Virus record (IMG/VR): IMGVR_UViG_3300034682_000265
Span: 1 to 35,111 of that record
Source: a virus
DNA: 35,111 bases
Strand: one strand, 5' to 3'
Part shown: positions 32,207-35,111 of the stretch, one piece after another
Layout of the letters: the number at the start of each line of letters is the position of its first letter
How positions within the stretch are numbered: the stretch's first letter is position 1
Notes under the pieces: generated by a model
Database searches by the model: none
Seen by the model: the letters and a program-made list of their open reading frames with translations, nothing else
Told to the model about the DNA's origin: nothing
Position numbers and translations under genes: made by a program

Positions 32207-33816
32207 AACTGACGACCTCACTGACCCTTGCCGGCCAACCGGTGCACCTCATCGACCATGACCTGGTGCTGGACCTCAATGCTGGCGGCCGCGCCGCCCT
32301 CACCATCGAGGGCACCGCCAGCAAGGGGCAGACCTTCACCCTGGACACTGGCTATAACGGCGACCTGCGCCGCTGGTTCACTGGCTACGTGTACGATGTG
32401 CACCCCGCCGCCAACGGTGCCAGCAAGCTGCTGTGTCGGGAGCTCGCCGGAGCCCTGGGATCCCGCCTCCCCGTCAGCCAGCAGCATGCCACCCTGCGCG
32501 GCCTGCTGGCCTGGCTGACCGACCGCTGCGGGCTCACCTTCCTGCTGCCCCGGGGGGCGGACTATACCGACCGACCGATCCCGAACTTCACCAGCGCCGG
32601 CACCGGCTATCAGTTGCTCGATAACGCCGGACGCGCCTTCGAAGTACCGGACTTTGTCTGGTACCAGCAACCGGATGGCGCCATCTACGTGGGGAGCCAC
32701 GCCCATAGCCGCTGGCATGACAAGGAGGTGACGCTCGATCCCGCCTGGTCAGGTCGCCAGGCGGGCGACACCCTCACCCTGTCGCCGGTGCCGGCCATCC
32801 GCCCCGGGGCCATCATCAGCGGCAAGCGGGTAATGCGGGTACGCCTCAAGGGCGATGAGATGACCCTGACCACGGTGACACCCGGCAAACCGGTGAAGTC
32901 GCCGGAGCGGCGCAAGATGGAGGGCGAGTTCCCGGAGTTGGCGGACAAGATGCACCTGCCCAAGTTCGGGCGGGTCGAGGCGGTGAGCGATCAGGCCACT
33001 GCCGGCCAGCTCAATGATCCCTTTCGCCCGCGCTACGCGGTGGATGTGCAGCTGCTGGATGAGGATGGCCAGCCGGACAAGGCAGCCCCGCTGTATCGGG
33101 CGGTGCCGCTGCCGGTGCTGTTCGGCGGGCAGGAGCAGGGCCTGCTGCAGTTCCCCATCGAGGGGACCCTGGTTGAGCTGGGGTTCGCCTTCGGCCGGGC
33201 CGACCGGCCCTTTATCCGCACCGTGCTCGGCAGCGGCTGGGCCTTGCCCGACATCACCCCGGGCGAGCAACTGCAGCAACAACGGGCCGAGGTGTTCAAC
33301 CGCATCGATACCGTGGGGAACCTCTGCCGCCACACCGACCGCCACCTGCACGACCAGGCCCTGCAGATGCAGCATCAAAGCGATGACTACCTGGGGGACC
33401 ATGGTCAGCATCGGCTGCAGGTGGCGCAGCACAGCGTCGAAGAGGTGGGCGGGTTCAAGCTCATCGAGGCGCTAGGGGCCATCGAGCTGCTGGCCGGCGA
33501 CGATCTCACTTTGGGGTGCCTGGGCAATCTGAGCCAGTCCACGGCCGGAGATCTGGTCGAGGTGGTGGGACAATTGCGCCGATCCGTTGCCGGCGAGCTG
33601 CAACACCTGGAAGCGCCCCGCTCCTGGGTGGGGACAGATAGCGTGAACATCTTCCGGCTGCTGCTGAAACTGATGAACGTGGTGGAACAACTGGCCGCCG
33701 CCACGGCTGGCCATACCCACGGCAGCGGACCCGCACCAGGGAACAGTGCAGCCATGACGGAACATGGCCAACAAGCCAAGCAACTGGCCAGCTCCCTCTC
33801 CCCCATCATCGAGTAA
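32203..33816 (+). CDS. Baseplate hub-spike protein
   Basis: A 537-residue protein that joins a gp27-like hub (about residues 1-270) with an OB-fold/spike part similar to gpV-type puncturing proteins (after about 270). A His504-Thr-His506 motif near the C-terminus (AGHTHGSGPAPGN) resembles the HxH iron-binding tip of P2 gpV and phi92 gp138. In P2, hub D and spike V are separate genes; here one polypeptide appears to do both. It is the last gene of the late operon, followed 11 bp later by a strong terminator. Confidence 0.8.
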   Translation: MKLTTSLTLAGQPVHLIDHDLVLDLNAGGRAALTIEGTASKGQTFTLDTGYNGDLRRWFTGYVYDVHPAANGASKLLCRELAGALGSRLPVSQQHATLRGLLAWLTDRCGLTFLLPRGADYTDRPIPNFTSAGTGYQLLDNAGRAFEVPDFVWYQQPDGAIYVGSHAHSRWHDKEVTLDPAWSGRQAGDTLTLSPVPAIRPGAIISGKRVMRVRLKGDEMTLTTVTPGKPVKSPERRKMEGEFPELADKMHLPKFGRVEAVSDQATAGQLNDPFRPRYAVDVQLLDEDGQPDKAAPLYRAVPLPVLFGGQEQGLLQFPIEGTLVELGFAFGRADRPFIRTVLGSGWALPDITPGEQLQQQRAEVFNRIDTVGNLCRHTDRHLHDQALQMQHQSDDYLGDHGQHRLQVAQHSVEEVGGFKLIEALGAIELLAGDDLTLGCLGNLSQSTAGDLVEVVGQLRRSVAGELQHLEAPRSWVGTDSVNIFRLLLKLMNVVEQLAAATAGHTHGSGPAPGNSAAMTEHGQQAKQLASSLSPIIE

Positions 33817-33827
33817 CTCGTCAAGCG

Positions 33828-33858
33828 AAGAAGGCCCCACAATGTGGGGCCTTCTTCT
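33828..33858 (+). terminator. Terminator of the late tail operon
   Basis: AAGAAGGCCCCAC (33828-33840) and GTGGGGCCTTCTT (33844-33856) make a perfect 13-bp stem with a 3-base loop. The T-rich stem arm supplies the U-tract. It lies 11 bp after the hub-spike stop codon. Confidence 0.88.
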
Positions 33859-33860
33859 TG

Positions 33861-34383
33861 TCTGCCTGACAGCGCCTGAGCATGGCCAGGGAAGGGCGCC
33901 GCATGAAGAGGCACCATCGGGCAGCGCTGCATCATACGTGAAGCCTATGCACGCTCACAGCCCCCCTAGCACACCACGGAATAGCCCACGGCGGCGTCTG
34001 CGCCACGGAATCCGCGCTCATCCGCTCCCGCCTGCGGGGTTCATCAAGAAAAATTTTTGCAAAAGTGGATTACCGCAAAACCATAGGGCCAGACCGCGCC
34101 ACATCAAGGATCCACAGAGCGTTGAGGATCTGCAAAGAAGGATCTTTTTTGCAGCGATTTACAGTTTGGATGAGAGCTATTTAACAACGATGAGGCCATA
34201 ACTCTTTGAATATATTTGATTAATCTAATTTTTCGTGACTATTTGAATGAACGGGCAGGATCTGTAGCCTTACTTCTAAATGACAAAAAGCCTCTTATTT
34301 TCATATTGTTAAGTGATAGCTACTATGTTTTGGAAACTGAACGGTTGCAAACTCGCGCCATACATCCCAACCGCTCACACACA
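33861..34383. other. Non-coding right-end region
   Basis: About 520 bp without a convincing gene. The GC-rich first part has a direct repeat CCACGGAAT (33975-33983 and 34004-34012) around a GGCG-TCTG-CGCC hairpin (33994-34005), and a small CCCGC-CT-GCGGG hairpin at 34028-34039. The part after 34040 is AT-rich. A TTG-initiated 86-codon frame (34216-34476) has no clear ribosome site. I considered this a candidate cos region but prefer the window ends. Confidence 0.4.
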
Positions 34384-34411
34384 TTTTCATCCGTCGTAGG
34401 AACGGTACAAT
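34384..34411 (+). promoter_or_regulatory. Candidate promoter of the right-end membrane gene
   Basis: TTTTCA (34384-34389), a 16-base spacer and TACAAT (34406-34411) resemble a sigma-70 promoter. The predicted start point, near 34418, is about 35 bases before the ATG at 34454. It lies beyond the late terminator, so expression would be independent of the late operon. Confidence 0.5.
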
Positions 34412-34453
34412 ATTGGACATGTTTGAAGCTCGCAATGTCTTACGTAGGGACAC

Positions 34454-35035
34454 ATGAAGAAGAGAAAAGAGATTAACTGGGAACGCTGGCACTGGTTAAG
34501 ACAACACCTCAAACGGGTGCGAAAAACACCAGAACCAGAAGAACCTCAATCTGAGATATCCAAATTCCTAACTATCATTTTCGCCGCGATCCCATTAATA
34601 ACTGGTGGCATCTACCTAATCGGAATGGCTTATCATTTTGGTGAGTGTTCTGCTCATGGACTAGACATCATTGAATTCCCATGGCCTGCAGATGTCACCC
34701 TAGCGATGGGATTCCTACAACTACTCAACTCAATTAAAGAGTATGTGGGGCCCATAACACTAGGGGCCATTAGCCTAGTGACAATCTTCATTTGTTTGCT
34801 CTTCAGCCCTGGGCTCCGGTTAGGATGGGCATGGTTCTGTCACCGTCAGTTTTCTAAGTCACCAAATAAACTCCGGCATTTTTTCCGGAGAGGAGCCCGT
34901 GTACCGCCCCACCGACTCTTCTTCTTGTTAATCTGGGTAAAAATTTTCTACGACAGATTTGCCATTCTGCTGATTCCACCTTTACTAGGGAAGGTGCGAA
35001 TAAGCAGGTCATTTCTTCCCAAGCTGACTCGCTGA
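34454..35035 (+). CDS. AT-rich membrane protein at the right end (putative moron)
   Basis: A 193-residue protein with a very basic N-terminus (KKRKEINWERWHWLRQHLKR), likely membrane segments at about residues 41-60, 78-91 and 97-120, and a basic C-terminal region with a further hydrophobic stretch (about 152-176). No family recognised. The start has AGGGA close upstream. It has its own promoter and lies outside the late operon, so it may be expressed from the lysogen. Composition is AT-rich, unlike the tail genes. A surface-modifying or exclusion role is possible but unsupported by sequence. Confidence 0.7.
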   Translation: MKKRKEINWERWHWLRQHLKRVRKTPEPEEPQSEISKFLTIIFAAIPLITGGIYLIGMAYHFGECSAHGLDIIEFPWPADVTLAMGFLQLLNSIKEYVGPITLGAISLVTIFICLLFSPGLRLGWAWFCHRQFSKSPNKLRHFFRRGARVPPHRLFFLLIWVKIFYDRFAILLIPPLLGKVRISRSFLPKLTR

Positions 35036-35086
35036 TTAAAATTTCGCGGATCTGGGCCGATTTTTTTCCCGCAAACACATCGAATC

Positions 35087-35111
35087 AGCCTATTTAGGCT
35101 ATTTTTTCCGC
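35087..35111. other. Right window end with AGCCTA/TAGGCT dyad (possible cos half)
   Basis: AGCCTA (35087-35092) and TAGGCT (35095-35100) form a dyad, 11 bases before the window end. The left end has AGCCT-TT-AGGCT at 9-20, eight bases in. Joined, the ends read TTCCGC|GGAA. The dyad could also be a terminator, since it is followed by TTTTTT. Confidence 0.4.

Noticed and set aside
33940-34045. GC-rich repeats and hairpin as a cos site
   Set aside because: The position after the tail genes is plausible, but the junction palindrome and paired dyads at the window ends are a better candidate; neither is proven.
34216-34476. An 86-codon TTG-initiated frame at the right end
   Set aside because: There is no ATG or GTG start, no clear ribosome site, it overlaps the better membrane gene by 23 bp, and it contains that gene's promoter.
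1-35111. attL/attR direct repeats marking an integrated prophage
   Set aside because: Comparing the region left of int with the region right of the tail operon gave only matches of 7-8 bases, as expected by chance.
1-35111. tRNA genes, CRISPR arrays and insertion sequences
   Set aside because: I saw no cloverleaf with a GGTTC-type T-loop, no regularly spaced repeats, and no transposase or terminal inverted repeats.

Overview
The window is a complete or near-complete temperate myophage genome of the P2 family. Its gene order and protein families fit the HP1/K139/phiO18P branch: DUF2586-type sheath, lambda-R-type endolysin lying between tube and tape measure, int at the far left. The very GC-rich late genes and the protein families suggest an Aeromonas or related gammaproteobacterial host; this is inference from family resemblance, with no database search. 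No host gene is visible at either end. The two window ends carry matching AGCCT...AGGCT dyads and would join into a palindrome (TTCCGCGGAA), so the window may be a phage genome opened at its cohesive-end site rather than a prophage with host flanks.

Layout. 1-377: non-coding, probable attP (IHF consensus, GGATAAAGC direct repeats, two terminator hairpins). 378-5114, minus strand: tyrosine integrase with a LexA box and an unlisted 27-codon leader ORF upstream; a KAP P-loop NTPase and a TerB-like/BRCT protein as a cargo pair; a LexA-type (S24) cleavable repressor. 5115-5234: operator region with four ACNTAAGTTA-like repeats. 5235-10911, plus strand: Cro-like and Cox-like regulators, a CII-family (CP76) protein, a series of small ORFs, the HUH replication initiator A, and a short downstream gene. 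11192-12860: an AT-rich cassette of two membrane proteins. 12931-13182, minus: an Ogr/Delta zinc-finger late activator, with a second perfect LexA box just upstream. 13241-16068, minus: portal Q and terminase P. 16069-16243: divergent late-promoter region with a 26-bp dyad midway between P and O and a 16-bp palindrome next to P. 16244-33816, plus: scaffold, capsid, small terminase, completion proteins, sheath, tube, TraR-like zinc finger, holin, endolysin, Rz/Rz1, E/E' with a -1 slippery site, tape measure, baseplate, fibre, fibre chaperone, two baseplate-associated proteins and a hub-spike, closed by a 13-bp-stem terminator. 33861-35111: non-coding DNA, then one AT-rich membrane protein gene with its own promoter.

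How it works together. The repressor should be cut by activated RecA. Independently, both int and the late activator have perfect CTGT-N8-ACAG LexA boxes. Damage would therefore release three steps at once: repression, excision and late transcription. I consider this triple SOS wiring the most interesting system in the window. The KAP+BRCT pair and the two-gene membrane cassette occupy positions where P2-like phages carry exclusion or defence cargo. One clear lesion is visible: the tape measure frame is broken by an in-frame TGA at 25711-25713, probably a TGG tryptophan codon changed by one base, so virion assembly may be defective unless the stop is read through or is a sequence error.
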